From JBQTII01 sp052387905 (GTDB taxonomy: Bacteria; Actinomycetota; Actinomycetes; Sporichthyales; Sporichthyaceae): a stretch of 64,000 nt of DNA. The notes beneath the pieces were generated by a model. The model was not told where the DNA came from, did no database searches, and worked only from the letters and a program-made list of their open reading frames with translations. Shown here piece after piece: positions 7,827 through 16,518 of the stretch (positions are counted from its first letter, which is position 1; every line of letters begins with the position of its first letter). The stretch spans positions 25,271 to 89,270 of the forward strand of contig JBQTIR010000004.1 of assembly GCA_052387905.1 (NCBI GenBank). The letters are read 5' to 3'. Position numbers and translations under genes: made by a program.

Positions 7827-8999
7827 TTACTTGAGCAGGGAGCGCGCGATGACGATGCGCTGGACCTGGTTGGTGCCTTCGTAGATCTGGGTGATCTTGG
7901 CGTCGCGCATCATGCGCTCGACCGGGTAGTCCTTGACGTAGCCGTAGCCGCCGAGCAGCTGGACGGCGTCGGTGGTGACCTTCATGGCGACATCGGAGGC
8001 GTAGGCCTTGGCAGCGGCGCCGAAGTAGGTCAGGTCGGGGTCCTCACGCTCGGACTTCGCGGCAGCGGCGTAGACGAGCTGACGGGCTGCCTCGAGCTGC
8101 ATCGCCATGTCGGCGACCATGAACTGCAGGCCCTGGAACTCCGCGATCGCCTTGCCGAACTGGCGCCGCTCCTTCATGTACCCGCACGCGAAGTCCAGCG
8201 CGCCCTGGGCGACGCCGATGGCCTGCGCGCCGATCGTGACGCGGGTGTGGTCCAGGGTGCGCATCGCGGTGGTGAAGCCGGTGCCGACCTCGCCGATCAT
8301 CCGGTCCTCACCGAGGCGCACATCGTCGAAGTTCACGTTGCGCGTGGGGGAGCCCTTGATGCCGAGCTTGCGTTCGGGTGCGCCGAAGGAGACACCGGTG
8401 TCGTTCTTCTCCACGACGAACGCGCTGATACCGCCGCGGGCGCCCTTGACCGGGTCGGTGACTGCGAAGACCGTGTACCACTCGGACTCGCCCGCGTTCG
8501 TGATCCAGCACTTCGAGCCGTTGAGGATCCAGGAGTCGCCGTCGCGCACGGCCTTGGTCTTCATGCCGCCGGCATCTGAGCCGGCCTCAGGCTCGGACAG
8601 GCAGTAGGAGAACATGCCCTCACTGGCCGCGAGCTTGGTCAGGTACTTGGTCTTGAGTTCTTCGGAACCGGAGAGCATCAACGGCAGCGAGCCGAGCTTG
8701 TTGACGCCGGGGATCAGCGATGACGACATGCAGACCCGGGCGACCTCCTCGACGATGATCACCGTGGCGAGGGCGTCGGCGCCCTCACCGCCGTACTCCT
8801 CGGGAACGTGCGGGGCGGCGAAGCCCGCGCCACACAAGGCGTCCAGGGCCTCCTTGGGGAAGCGCGCCTGATCGTCGACGTCGTGCGCGTGGGGAGCGAT
8901 CTGCTCCTCGGCCAGCGCGCGCACGGAGTGCCGAAGGTCCTGGTAGTCCTTCGGTAGTGAACAGGCGTCGAAGTCTTTGTTGCCCTGGTACCCGGCCAT
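7827..8999 (-). CDS. Acyl-CoA dehydrogenase
   Basis: 390 residues from ATG 8997-8999 with AAGGG upstream. The flavoprotein oxidises acyl-CoA to enoyl-CoA in the cytosol. Motifs: YCLSEPEAGSDAGGMKT and WITNAGESEWYTVFA (FAD and substrate binding), QTIYEGTNQ-type C-terminal signature (QIYEGTNQVQRIVIAR) with the usual catalytic Glu, and PHAHDVDDQARFPKEA at the N-terminus. Length is normal. It is the last gene of icmF-hbd-fadE; the set fits short or branched-chain acyl-CoA breakdown (butyryl/isobutyryl-CoA). Substrate is inferred from context, not from a diagnostic residue. Confidence 0.88.
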   Translation of the reverse strand: MAGYQGNKDFDACSLPKDYQDLRHSVRALAEEQIAPHAHDVDDQARFPKEALDALCGAGFAAPHVPEEYGGEGADALATVIIVEEVARVCMSSSLIPGVNKLGSLPLMLSGSEELKTKYLTKLAASEGMFSYCLSEPEAGSDAGGMKTKAVRDGDSWILNGSKCWITNAGESEWYTVFAVTDPVKGARGGISAFVVEKNDTGVSFGAPERKLGIKGSPTRNVNFDDVRLGEDRMIGEVGTGFTTAMRTLDHTRVTIGAQAIGVAQGALDFACGYMKERRQFGKAIAEFQGLQFMVADMAMQLEAARQLVYAAAAKSEREDPDLTYFGAAAKAYASDVAMKVTTDAVQLLGGYGYVKDYPVERMMRDAKITQIYEGTNQVQRIVIARSLLK

Positions 9000-9042
9000 G
9001 TCGGTGCCCTTCGCGGTGGGAGGCCCTGCGCGGGCCGGTTGG

Positions 9043-9909
9043 CTACTTCTGATCGTAGTTGTGGAAACCGCGCCCGCTCTTTTTGCCCAGCAGGCCGGCA
9101 TCGACCATGCGCAGCAACAGCGGGGGAGCGAAGTACAGCGGCTCCTTGAACTCCTCGTACATGGACTCCGCGATCGCCTTGATGGTGTCCAGGCCGATCA
9201 GGTCGGCCAGAGCGAGCGGCCCCATCGGGTGCGCGCACCCCAGGACCATGCCGTTGTCGATGTCCTCGGCGGAGGCGAAGCCGGAGTCCATCATCCGGAT
9301 CGCCGAGAGGATGTACGGGACCAGTAGGGCGTTGACGATGAAGCCGGCGCGGTCCTGCGAGCGGATGACCTGCTTGCCCAGCGTCTGTGTGGCGAAGGCC
9401 TTGGCCTGCTCCGCCGTCTCCGGCGCGGTGAGCAGCGAGGTCACCAGTTCGACCAGGGGCAGCACCGGCACCGGGTTGAAGAAGTGGATGCCGATGACCT
9501 TCTCGGGCCGACTGGTCGCCATGCCGAGTTTCATGATCGGGATCGACGAGGTGTTCGAGGCCAGGATCGCGTCCCGAGAAACGACGACCTTGTCCAGCGC
9601 GGTGAAGATCTCCAGTTTGATCGACTCGATCTCCGCCACCGCCTCCACCGCGAGGTCCACGTCGGCGAACTCGCCGATGTCGGTGGTGAAGTTCAGGCGC
9701 GCAACCGTGGCGCCGTGGGTCGCCTCGTCGAGCTTTCCCCGCTTCAGGGCTCGGTCGAGCGAGCTCATGATCCGCTTCTTGCCCGCGGCGAGCGCGTCAG
9801 GGTTGACCTCGGTGACGGTCACGTCGAGCCCGGCGCGGGCGCAAACCTCGGCGATTCCCGACCCCATCAGGCCACAGCCGATGACGCCGACTCGTTGGAT
9901 CTCGCTCAT
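9043..9909 (-). CDS. 3-hydroxybutyryl-CoA dehydrogenase
   Basis: 288 residues. Interconverts 3-hydroxyacyl-CoA and acetoacetyl-type CoA esters with NAD(P). The Rossmann motif is VGVIGCGLMGSGIAE at residues 7-21 and the catalytic His142 is in IGIHFFNPVPVLPLVE; SNTSS at 118-122 is also typical. The ATG at 9907-9909 has AGGAGG just upstream and overlaps the stop of a relic mutase tail by ATGA. It stands between icmF and fadE on the same strand, so one transcript probably carries all three. Confidence 0.9.
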   Translation of the reverse strand: MSEIQRVGVIGCGLMGSGIAEVCARAGLDVTVTEVNPDALAAGKKRIMSSLDRALKRGKLDEATHGATVARLNFTTDIGEFADVDLAVEAVAEIESIKLEIFTALDKVVVSRDAILASNTSSIPIMKLGMATSRPEKVIGIHFFNPVPVLPLVELVTSLLTAPETAEQAKAFATQTLGKQVIRSQDRAGFIVNALLVPYILSAIRMMDSGFASAEDIDNGMVLGCAHPMGPLALADLIGLDTIKAIAESMYEEFKEPLYFAPPLLLRMVDAGLLGKKSGRGFHNYDQK

Positions 9910-9950
9910 ACATTCCTCCTGTACTGGCCGCCGACCTCGAACAACGCTGC
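9906..9950 (-). pseudogene. Relic of a second mutase C-terminus between icmF and hbd
   Basis: Reading leftward from 9950, the intergenic DNA encodes AALFEVGGQYRRNV then TGA; the intact icmF ends AAFFEVGGQYRRNV then TAG. Thirteen of fourteen residues match although about 11 of 42 bases differ, mostly at silent positions. A further similarity (GAGATCACC) upstream is out of frame by a small insertion. There is no room for a whole gene. The relic supplies the AGGAGG that now serves hbd. It looks like the scar of a replaced or duplicated mutase gene. Confidence 0.7.
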
Positions 9951-9966
9951 CCGAGGTGATCTCGCC

Positions 9967-12900
9967 CTAGACGTTTCGCCGATACTGGCCACCCACCTCG
10001 AAGAAGGCCGCGGTGATCTGTCCCAGTGAGCAGACGCGCGCGGCATCCATCAGCACCGCGAAGACGTTCTCGCCGGCGATCGCCGACTCCTGCAGCCGGC
10101 GGATCGCAAACTCGGCAGCCTCGGCGTTGGCGGCCTGGAAGTCGCGCACCCGCTTGAGCTGGGACTGCTTCTCGGACTCCGTGCCGCGGGCGAGCTCAAG
10201 CGGTGCCTGCTCGTGATCGGCGTTGGGGTTGAGGAAGGTGTTCACGCCGATGATCGGCAGCGAACCGTCGTGCTTGCGGTGCTCGTAGAGCATCGACTCG
10301 TCCTGAATCTTGCCGCGCTGATAGCCGGTCTCCATCGCGCCCAGGACACCGCCGCGCTCGGCGATCCGCTCGAACTCGGCCAGCACCGCCTCTTCGACGA
10401 GGTCGGTCAACTGCTCGATGATGTACGCGCCCTGGAGCTGGTTCTCGTTCTTGGACAGGCCCCACTCGGCGTTGATGATCATCTGGATCGCGAGCGCCCG
10501 GCGCACCGACTCCGGCGACGGCGTGGTGACGGCCTCGTCGTAGGCGTTGGTGTGCAGGCTGTTGCAGTTGTCGTTCAGCGCGATCAGCGCCTGCAGCGTG
10601 GTGCGGATGTCGTTGAAGTCCATCTCCTGCGCGTGCAGCGAACGGCCCGAGGTCTGCACGTGGTACTTCAGCTTTTGCGAGCGCTCGTTGGCGCCGTACT
10701 TCTCGCGCATCGCGACGGCCCAGATCCGGCGGGCGACCCGGCCGATGACCGAGTACTCCGGGTCCATGCCGTTGGAGAAGAAGAACGACAGGTTCGGGGC
10801 GAACGCGTCGATGTCCATGCCGCGGGCGAGGTAGGACTCGACGTAGGTGAAGCCGTTGGACAACGTGAACGCGAGCTGGCTGATCGGGTTCGCCCCGGCC
10901 TCGGCGATGTGGTACCCGGAGATCGAGACCGAGTAGAAGTTGCGGACCGAGTTCTGGATGAACCACTCCTGGATGTCGGCCATCATCTTGAGCGAGAACT
11001 CGGTGGAGAACAGGCACGTGTTCTGGCCCTGGTCCTCCTTGAGGATGTCGGCCTGCACCGTGCCGCGCACATTCGCCAGCACCCACGCGCGGGCCTGGGA
11101 CGCCTCATCAGCGGTGAGCTCGCGGCCGAGTTCGGCGGCCTTCTTCTCGACCTCACGGTCGATCGCGGTGTTGAGGTAGAAGGCGAGGATTGTCGGAGCC
11201 GGGCCGTTGATCGTCATCGACACCGACGTGTTCGGGGCGGTGAGGTCGAAGCCGTCGTAGAGCGCCTTCATGTCCTCCACGGTGGCGATGGAGACCCCGG
11301 AGGTGCCGACCTTGCCGTAGATGTCCGGGCGCAGGTCGGGGTCACGGCCGTAGAGGGTGACCGAGTCGAACGCGGTCGACAGGCGAGTCGCCTCGGACGA
11401 GCCGGCGAGCAGGTGGAAACGGCGGTTGGTGCGGAACGGGTCGCCCTCACCGGCGAACATCCGGGCCGGGTCCTCGCCGTCGCGCTTGAACGGGAAAACC
11501 CCGGCGGTGTACGGGAATTCGCCAGGCAGGTTCTCCGCCCGCAGATAGCGCAGCGTCTCACCGTCGTCGGCGAAGCGGGGCAGTGCGACGCGGGGGATCT
11601 TCGTGCCGGACAGCGACTCACGGAACAGCGTGGTGCGCAGCTCCCGGTCGCGGACCTTGGTGACGTGCTCGTCCCCGGTGTACGCCTCGACCGTGGCCGG
11701 CCATTGCGCGAGCGCGGCCTTGCTGGCATCGGACAGCTGGGCATCGGACTCGGAGGCGAGGATCGTGAGCAGCTCGATGTCACCGCCGCGGTCGGCGACC
11801 AGCTCTGCCGAGGCCCGCAGCTGCTGACGCTGACGCGCGACGGCGACCTCCTTGGCGGTCTTCGCGTGGTAGCCGCGGACGGTGTCCGCGATCTCGGCCA
11901 GGTAGCGCACCCGGGCCGGCGGGATGATCGTCTTGATGGAGCTGGAGAACTTGACGTCGACGACCGGCAACAGGCCGGGCTCCAGCGCCAGGCCGCGCTC
12001 ACCGAGCAGGTGACGCAGGTGCTGGTAGAGCGCGGTGACGCCGTCATCGTTGAAGCGGGCGGCGCTGGTGCCGAAGACCGGCATGTCGGCCCACTCGGAC
12101 GACATCAGACCCCTGTTGCGGGCCACCTGGCGGCTGACGTCGCGCAGTGCGTCCTCCGCGCCGCGACGCTCGAACTTGTTGATCGCGACGATGTCGGCGA
12201 AGTCGAGCATGCCGATCTTCTCCAGCTGCGAGGCGGCGCCGAACTCCGGCGTCATCACGTAGAGGGAGAGGTCGACGAACGGCACGATCGCGTCGTCGCC
12301 CTGGCCGATGCCGGGGGTCTCGACGATGACCAGGTCGTAACCCGCCGCCTTGCAGGCGGTGATGACCTCGCTCAGGCACGCGGGCACCTCGGAACCGCCG
12401 CCGCGGGTGGCCAACGAGCGGAAGTACACACCGCCGGTGCTGCTGCCGGCCTCCAGGCCGTTCATCCGGATCCGGTCCCCGAGCAGCGCGCCGCCACCCT
12501 TGCGCCGGCTCGGGTCGACGGCGAGCACCGCGATGCGCAGCTTGTCCTGCTGGTCCAACCGGACGCGGTGCACGAGCTCGTCGGTGAGGGAGGACTTGCC
12601 GGAGCCGCCGGTGCCGGTGATGCCGAGCACGGGCACCGTCCGCGCGGCAGCGGCTTCCGCGATCTCGGTCGTGAGTGCCTCGGGGAGCTTGCCGGCCTCC
12701 AGGGCCGTGATGACGCGGGCGAGGGTGTGCGTCTCGCCGGCGACCAGGCCGTGGGCGTCGGTCGGTACCGTCGCGGCGAGGTCGACGTCGCAGGCCTTGA
12801 TCATCTCGTTGATCATCCCGGCGAGACCGAGGCGCTGGCCGTCCTCGGGGGAGAAGATCCGCACCCCGCGCTCGCGCAGCGTCTCGATCTCCTCGGCCAC

Positions 12901-13218
12901 GATGACGCCACCGCCGCCGCCGTAGACCTTGACGTGCCCGGCACCGCGCTCGTTCAGCAGCTGCACGAGGTAGGTGAAGTACTCGACGTGCCCGCCCTGG
13001 TAGGAGCTGACCGCGATGCCCTGTGCGTCCTCCTGGATCGCCGCGGTGACGACCTCCTCGACCGAGCGGTTGTGCCCGAGGTGGATCACCTCCGCGCCCT
13101 GGCTCTGCAGGATGCGCCGCATGATGTTGATGGAGGCGTCGTGCCCGTCGAACAGGGAGGCCGCCGTGATGAAGCGGACCGGGTTCGAGGGTGTGTGAAG
13201 TGACGGCGACTCAGCCAT
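9967..13218 (-). CDS. icmF: Fused isobutyryl-CoA mutase (IcmF)
   Basis: 1083 residues. IcmF rearranges isobutyryl-CoA and n-butyryl-CoA using adenosylcobalamin and has its own G-protein chaperone. Three parts are visible: an N-terminal B12-binding domain with LFDGHDASINIMRR (His26 as the likely cobalt ligand); a MeaI-like GTPase with P-loop GITGTGGSGKSS at 199-210 and IVETPGIGQGDD as switch; and a C-terminal catalytic barrel from about residue 540 with NISGYHIAEAG-type elements (SISGYHIAEAGANP). Total length matches IcmF. It heads a minus-strand unit with hbd and fadE, linking branched-chain acyl-CoA to the butyryl pathway. A MarR gene diverges 40 bases away. Confidence 0.93.
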   Translation of the reverse strand: MAESPSLHTPSNPVRFITAASLFDGHDASINIMRRILQSQGAEVIHLGHNRSVEEVVTAAIQEDAQGIAVSSYQGGHVEYFTYLVQLLNERGAGHVKVYGGGGGVIVAEEIETLRERGVRIFSPEDGQRLGLAGMINEMIKACDVDLAATVPTDAHGLVAGETHTLARVITALEAGKLPEALTTEIAEAAAARTVPVLGITGTGGSGKSSLTDELVHRVRLDQQDKLRIAVLAVDPSRRKGGGALLGDRIRMNGLEAGSSTGGVYFRSLATRGGGSEVPACLSEVITACKAAGYDLVIVETPGIGQGDDAIVPFVDLSLYVMTPEFGAASQLEKIGMLDFADIVAINKFERRGAEDALRDVSRQVARNRGLMSSEWADMPVFGTSAARFNDDGVTALYQHLRHLLGERGLALEPGLLPVVDVKFSSSIKTIIPPARVRYLAEIADTVRGYHAKTAKEVAVARQRQQLRASAELVADRGGDIELLTILASESDAQLSDASKAALAQWPATVEAYTGDEHVTKVRDRELRTTLFRESLSGTKIPRVALPRFADDGETLRYLRAENLPGEFPYTAGVFPFKRDGEDPARMFAGEGDPFRTNRRFHLLAGSSEATRLSTAFDSVTLYGRDPDLRPDIYGKVGTSGVSIATVEDMKALYDGFDLTAPNTSVSMTINGPAPTILAFYLNTAIDREVEKKAAELGRELTADEASQARAWVLANVRGTVQADILKEDQGQNTCLFSTEFSLKMMADIQEWFIQNSVRNFYSVSISGYHIAEAGANPISQLAFTLSNGFTYVESYLARGMDIDAFAPNLSFFFSNGMDPEYSVIGRVARRIWAVAMREKYGANERSQKLKYHVQTSGRSLHAQEMDFNDIRTTLQALIALNDNCNSLHTNAYDEAVTTPSPESVRRALAIQMIINAEWGLSKNENQLQGAYIIEQLTDLVEEAVLAEFERIAERGGVLGAMETGYQRGKIQDESMLYEHRKHDGSLPIIGVNTFLNPNADHEQAPLELARGTESEKQSQLKRVRDFQAANAEAAEFAIRRLQESAIAGENVFAVLMDAARVCSLGQITAAFFEVGGQYRRNV

Positions 13219-13239
13219 GACGAAGCTCCAGATCGCAGG

Positions 13240-13258
13240 TACCGGTTAGGTTGGGCAC
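13240..13258 (+). promoter_or_regulatory. Likely leaderless promoter for the MarR gene
   Basis: TTAGGTT at 13245-13251 lies seven bases before the GTG at 13259, and no ribosome site separates them. This spacing fits a -10 box serving a leaderless mRNA, a common actinobacterial arrangement. The 40-base gap to divergent icmF means the same DNA must hold both promoters and any MarR operator. Inference only. Confidence 0.4.
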
Positions 13259-13801
13259 GTGCCATTGTCCTTCGACCCCATCGCCGAGGCGCACCGCCAG
13301 TGGCGCGCGCGCTGGCCGGAGGCCGCCGACCACATGGCCGCGGTGACGTCGGTGATGCGGGTGCAGCAGATGCTGATCGGCGAGATCGACCGGGTGCTCA
13401 AGCCGTTCGGGCTGACCTTCGCCAGCTATGAGACCTTGCAGTTGCTCGCCTTCACCCGGCTCGGTGAACTGCCGATGGGCAAGATCGGCGAGCGCCTGAT
13501 GGTGCATCCGGCCTCGGTGACCAACACCGTCGACAAACTCGAGGCCACGGCGCTGGTGACCCGTCGCCCCGCGGCCGAGGACCGTCGCCGGGTGTTGGCC
13601 GCGATCACTCCAACCGGCCGCGCGCTGGTGGCCCGGGCGGCGACCGCCCTGAACGCGGCGTCCTTCGGCCTCGACGCCGACACCGCGACCGCGACCGCCC
13701 TCACCGCGCTGCTGCGCACGGTGCGGGCCCGCGGAGGAGATTTCGACGATCAAGCGCACGATCCCTGGGCTTCGGTCGAGGAGCCGTCTCCCGGGCGGTG
13801 A
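13259..13801 (+). CDS. MarR-family transcriptional regulator
   Basis: 180 residues. The winged-helix core is visible: FGLTFASYETLQLLAF, GELPMGKIGERLMVHPASVTNTVDKLE (recognition region, about residues 75-100) and the wing ATALVTRRPAAEDRRRVLAAITPTGRAL. Such proteins bind as dimers and often sense acyl-CoA or aromatic ligands. Divergence from icmF by only 40 bases suggests it controls the icmF-hbd-fadE unit and itself. The GTG start has no ribosome site, consistent with leaderless translation; an ATG at 13333 would remove part of the first helix. Confidence 0.85.
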   Translation: MPLSFDPIAEAHRQWRARWPEAADHMAAVTSVMRVQQMLIGEIDRVLKPFGLTFASYETLQLLAFTRLGELPMGKIGERLMVHPASVTNTVDKLEATALVTRRPAAEDRRRVLAAITPTGRALVARAATALNAASFGLDADTATATALTALLRTVRARGGDFDDQAHDPWASVEEPSPGR

Positions 13802-13891
13802 GACGGACTGAACGGCAGATTTATTTTGGCGTCCAAGTAATTCCTATGATGCCTGCACCTCGGGCATTACACAAGGCCACAAGAGGCCTCA

Positions 13892-13915
13892 GCAGCGTGG
13901 TCCGCGCCACGCTGC
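13892..13915 (-). terminator. Hairpin between convergent marR-type and histidine kinase genes
   Basis: GCAGCGTGG (13892-13900) pairs with CCACGCTGC (13907-13915) around tccgcg. It starts one base beyond the histidine kinase stop on the minus strand and lies 90 bases beyond the MarR stop on the plus strand, so it may end transcription from both sides. Confidence 0.65.
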
Positions 13916-13916
13916 C

Positions 13917-15242
13917 TCAGGCGGGACCCGTCGGGGCTCGGTGCTCGACCGCCCGGCCCAGGCGCACCGTCACCTGCCCGCCGCCGCTGGGGGACGCGCC
14001 GATCTCGACGCCGCCGCCGGCGGCCTCGGCGGTCCGACGCACGATGTCGAGCCCGAGCCCTGTCGAGCCTGTCGCCGAGCCGCCGCGGGTCAGCGGGTCG
14101 AAGTCCGGTGGGAATCCGGGGCCGTCGTCGCTGACCTCCAGGACCACACTGTCCTCGGCACGCACCTCGATCCGCACCCCAGTGCCGTCCGGGGTGTAGG
14201 AGACGACGTTGTCCAGCAAGGCGTCGATCAGCACCTCCAGATCCCGGGTGCTGGCGCGGATCGTGAGCGGCGCCGCGGGCAGGCTGATGTTCAGGGCCCG
14301 CCCCTGGTCCTCGGTCAGGGATCGCCAGAACTCGGCCCGCGCGCCGACGACCTCGACGACGTCGACCCGAGCAGCCAAGCCCTCCCGCTCGGAGCGCCGC
14401 GATTCCCGGATCACCTCATCGACGGTGTCGTCGACGGAGTCCACGTAGGAGTTGAGGCGGCCCCGCGCCTCGTCATCGAGGTCGAGGGCCTCCACACCGA
14501 GGCGGAGCCGGGTGACGGGCGTGCGTAGGCGATGCGCGAGATCGGTGACGCCGGCCCGTTCGCGGGCGATGAGCTCGTCGACCCGCGCCACCAAGCCGTC
14601 CAGCGCGATCCCCACGTCGGAGACCTCCGGCGGGCCCTCTACGGTGACCGGCTTCGAGCGGTCCCCGGTGGACAATCGTCGGGCGGTCTCGGCCAGGCCG
14701 AGCACGGGCTGGACGAAGCTTCGCCCGAGGCGGTCGGCGACCAGCAGGCTGCCGATCAGCAGGGCGATGCCCAGGACGCCGAGCACCGACCAGGACTTGC
14801 GGACGTCGTCAGCGAGCTCGTCCCGGATCACCTGCACCCGGATGACCGGGGTCTGGTCCGGGAGATCGCTGCTGGGGCCAATGGCCAGCGGCACCAGGAT
14901 CTGCCGGCCGCCGGAGATGTTGTCGACCCGGGCCCGACCGGCCAGGCGGGCCTCGCGGACGCGCTCGTCCTCGCCGGGGTCCGGGCCGAGCGCGGTGCCG
15001 TCCGGATAGAGGACCGTGGTGCGCACGCCGTCATCGCGATCGTTCGCCGAATTCAGGTAGACCGCCACCGACCCCTTGTCCCCCCGCGAGACGACGGTCT
15101 CGGTGGCCTGGACCTCCAGCGCCGCGCGGGCGACGCGGTCCTCCAGCGCATAACGACCGACCAGCACGGCCATCGGTACGAGCAGCGCGATCAGGACGAT
15201 CACGGTCGTGGCCGCGACCGTGCGGATCAGGCTTCGGCGCAC
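13917..15242 (-). CDS. Two-component sensor histidine kinase
   Basis: 441 residues. Membrane helices near residues 8-30 and 152-170 enclose an extracytoplasmic sensor of about 120 residues; a HAMP linker follows (SFVQPVLGLAETARRLSTGD). The phospho-acceptor is His237 in DLAHRLRTPVTRLR. The ATP-binding part has LIDALLDNVVSYTPDG (N box), VSDDGPGFPPDF (G1) and STGLGLDIVRRTAE (G2). It follows its response regulator with a 6-base gap, so the pair is one operon. The signal is unknown; DUF-type sensor regions like this often respond to envelope conditions. Confidence 0.9.
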   Translation of the reverse strand: MRRSLIRTVAATTVIVLIALLVPMAVLVGRYALEDRVARAALEVQATETVVSRGDKGSVAVYLNSANDRDDGVRTTVLYPDGTALGPDPGEDERVREARLAGRARVDNISGGRQILVPLAIGPSSDLPDQTPVIRVQVIRDELADDVRKSWSVLGVLGIALLIGSLLVADRLGRSFVQPVLGLAETARRLSTGDRSKPVTVEGPPEVSDVGIALDGLVARVDELIARERAGVTDLAHRLRTPVTRLRLGVEALDLDDEARGRLNSYVDSVDDTVDEVIRESRRSEREGLAARVDVVEVVGARAEFWRSLTEDQGRALNISLPAAPLTIRASTRDLEVLIDALLDNVVSYTPDGTGVRIEVRAEDSVVLEVSDDGPGFPPDFDPLTRGGSATGSTGLGLDIVRRTAEAAGGGVEIGASPSGGGQVTVRLGRAVEHRAPTGPA

Positions 15243-15248
15243 GTCAGC

Positions 15249-15947
15249 TCACTCCTGCTCGGGCGCGAGGAGTTTGACCCCGACGCCGCGCACCGTGTGC
15301 AGATAGACGGGAGCGTTGGCGGCCTCGCCGAGCTTGCGGCGCAGCCAGGACAGGTGCACGTCGATGGTCTTGTCCGCCGCTCGATAGGGCTGACGCCAGA
15401 CCTCGACGAGGAGCTCGCGTTTGCCCACGACCTGCCCCGGCCGGTCGGCCAGGTAGGCGAGCAGTTCAAACTCCCGCCGGCTCAGATCCAGGTTGCGGCC
15501 GTCCATCTCGGCCGAGCGGGCCCGCAGGTCCAAAACCAGTGCGCCGATGCGCACCACGTGGGAGCGATCGGGCTCGGGGCCCGCGCGGCGTAGCACCGCC
15601 TTGATTCGGGCCTCCAACTGGCTGGCCGAGAAGGGCTTCACCACGTAGTCGTCAGCGCCGGCGTCCAGGGCGCCGATCACCGTGGCATCGTCATCTCGCG
15701 CCGTGGCGACGATGACCGGGACACTGCTGACGGCGCGGAGCATCGACAGCACCTGCAAACCATCGACGTCGGGCAGGCCGAGGTCGAGCACGACGATGTC
15801 GGGTCCGTCCTCCATCGCCATGGACAGCCCGGACATTCCGGTCTCGGCGGCCGTCACGGCGAAGGAACGCCCCCGTAGGGCGTCAGCGAGCAGACCGCGG
15901 ATCGCCGCGTCGTCCTCGATGATCAACACCGCCGGCACGCCGCTCAC
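15249..15947 (-). CDS. OmpR-family response regulator
   Basis: 232 residues from GTG 15945-15947. Receiver domain with acidic pocket IIEDDAA, phospho-acceptor Asp55 in VVLDLGLPD, Thr in IVATARDD and Lys in DYVVKPFS. The C-terminal winged helix (NLDLSRREFELLAYLADRPG, DKTIDVHLSWLRRKLGE, VRGVGVKLL) is OmpR/PhoB type. It is encoded just upstream of its kinase and diverges from the exported protein gene at 15986 with a 38-base gap. Confidence 0.92.
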   Translation of the reverse strand: MSGVPAVLIIEDDAAIRGLLADALRGRSFAVTAAETGMSGLSMAMEDGPDIVVLDLGLPDVDGLQVLSMLRAVSSVPVIVATARDDDATVIGALDAGADDYVVKPFSASQLEARIKAVLRRAGPEPDRSHVVRIGALVLDLRARSAEMDGRNLDLSRREFELLAYLADRPGQVVGKRELLVEVWRQPYRAADKTIDVHLSWLRRKLGEAANAPVYLHTVRGVGVKLLAPEQE

Positions 15948-15985
15948 GCTATCGGCCCGAGTGCGTAGGTGGCAGGCTGGCGCCC

Positions 15986-16483
15986 ATGCAGGTCGCCGCT
16001 GGTTTTCCGGCCCGCCTGGCGCGGGTCGTCGCCTGGCTGGCGGCTGTCACGATCGCGACCGGTCTGGGCCTCGTCGCCGTGACCATGGTCGGGGACACCG
16101 CCAGCGGCCGCGGACCGCTGGGCGCGGCGGTCACCGTCGTCGACAGACCTGGCCTGCAGTCCGGAAAACCGAGCCCACGCCCGGACGCCCCGGCAGTCTC
16201 CCAGTTGTTGCAGTTCGAGTTTGGATCCGTGGCCGTGCGGTGTCAGGACGCCTTTGCCACGGTCATCGACGCCAACCCGGCCAAGGGCTGGGGCGTGGGC
16301 GACATCGAAGAGGGTTTCGACGACGACGTGACTGTCGTGTTCGCCCAAGCCGCCCAGATCGTCGAGATTGAGTTTGTGTGCGACCGCGGGGAGCCGCGCG
16401 AGGCCGAGCGCGAGGTCAAGGAGCTCACACCCCAGGGCGGGGGGGCGACCACTGACGCGCAGGAAGAAGACGAGGCACGCTGA
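15986..16483 (+). CDS. Hypothetical membrane-anchored or exported protein
   Basis: 165 residues. An N-terminal membrane segment (VVAWLAAVTIATGLGLVAV, about residues 14-32) is followed by a soluble domain with two cysteines (VRCQDAF and EFVCDRGE) that may form a disulfide outside the cell. The tail is Glu/Asp-rich. No known domain is recognised. It diverges from the two-component system by 38 bases and could be one of its targets, but this is only positional. Confidence 0.6.
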   Translation: MQVAAGFPARLARVVAWLAAVTIATGLGLVAVTMVGDTASGRGPLGAAVTVVDRPGLQSGKPSPRPDAPAVSQLLQFEFGSVAVRCQDAFATVIDANPAKGWGVGDIEEGFDDDVTVVFAQAAQIVEIEFVCDRGEPREAEREVKELTPQGGGATTDAQEEDEAR

Positions 16484-16518
16484 TCACCACCTGACCCGAT
16501 GACGTGTAGGGAGCTGCG

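Noticed and set aside
10213..13203. Long open frame of 996 codons on the plus strand opposite icmF
   Set aside because: It is an antisense shadow caused by high third-position GC. It has low-complexity Arg/Val/Gly/His sequence, no domain, and icmF on the other strand matches its family end to end.
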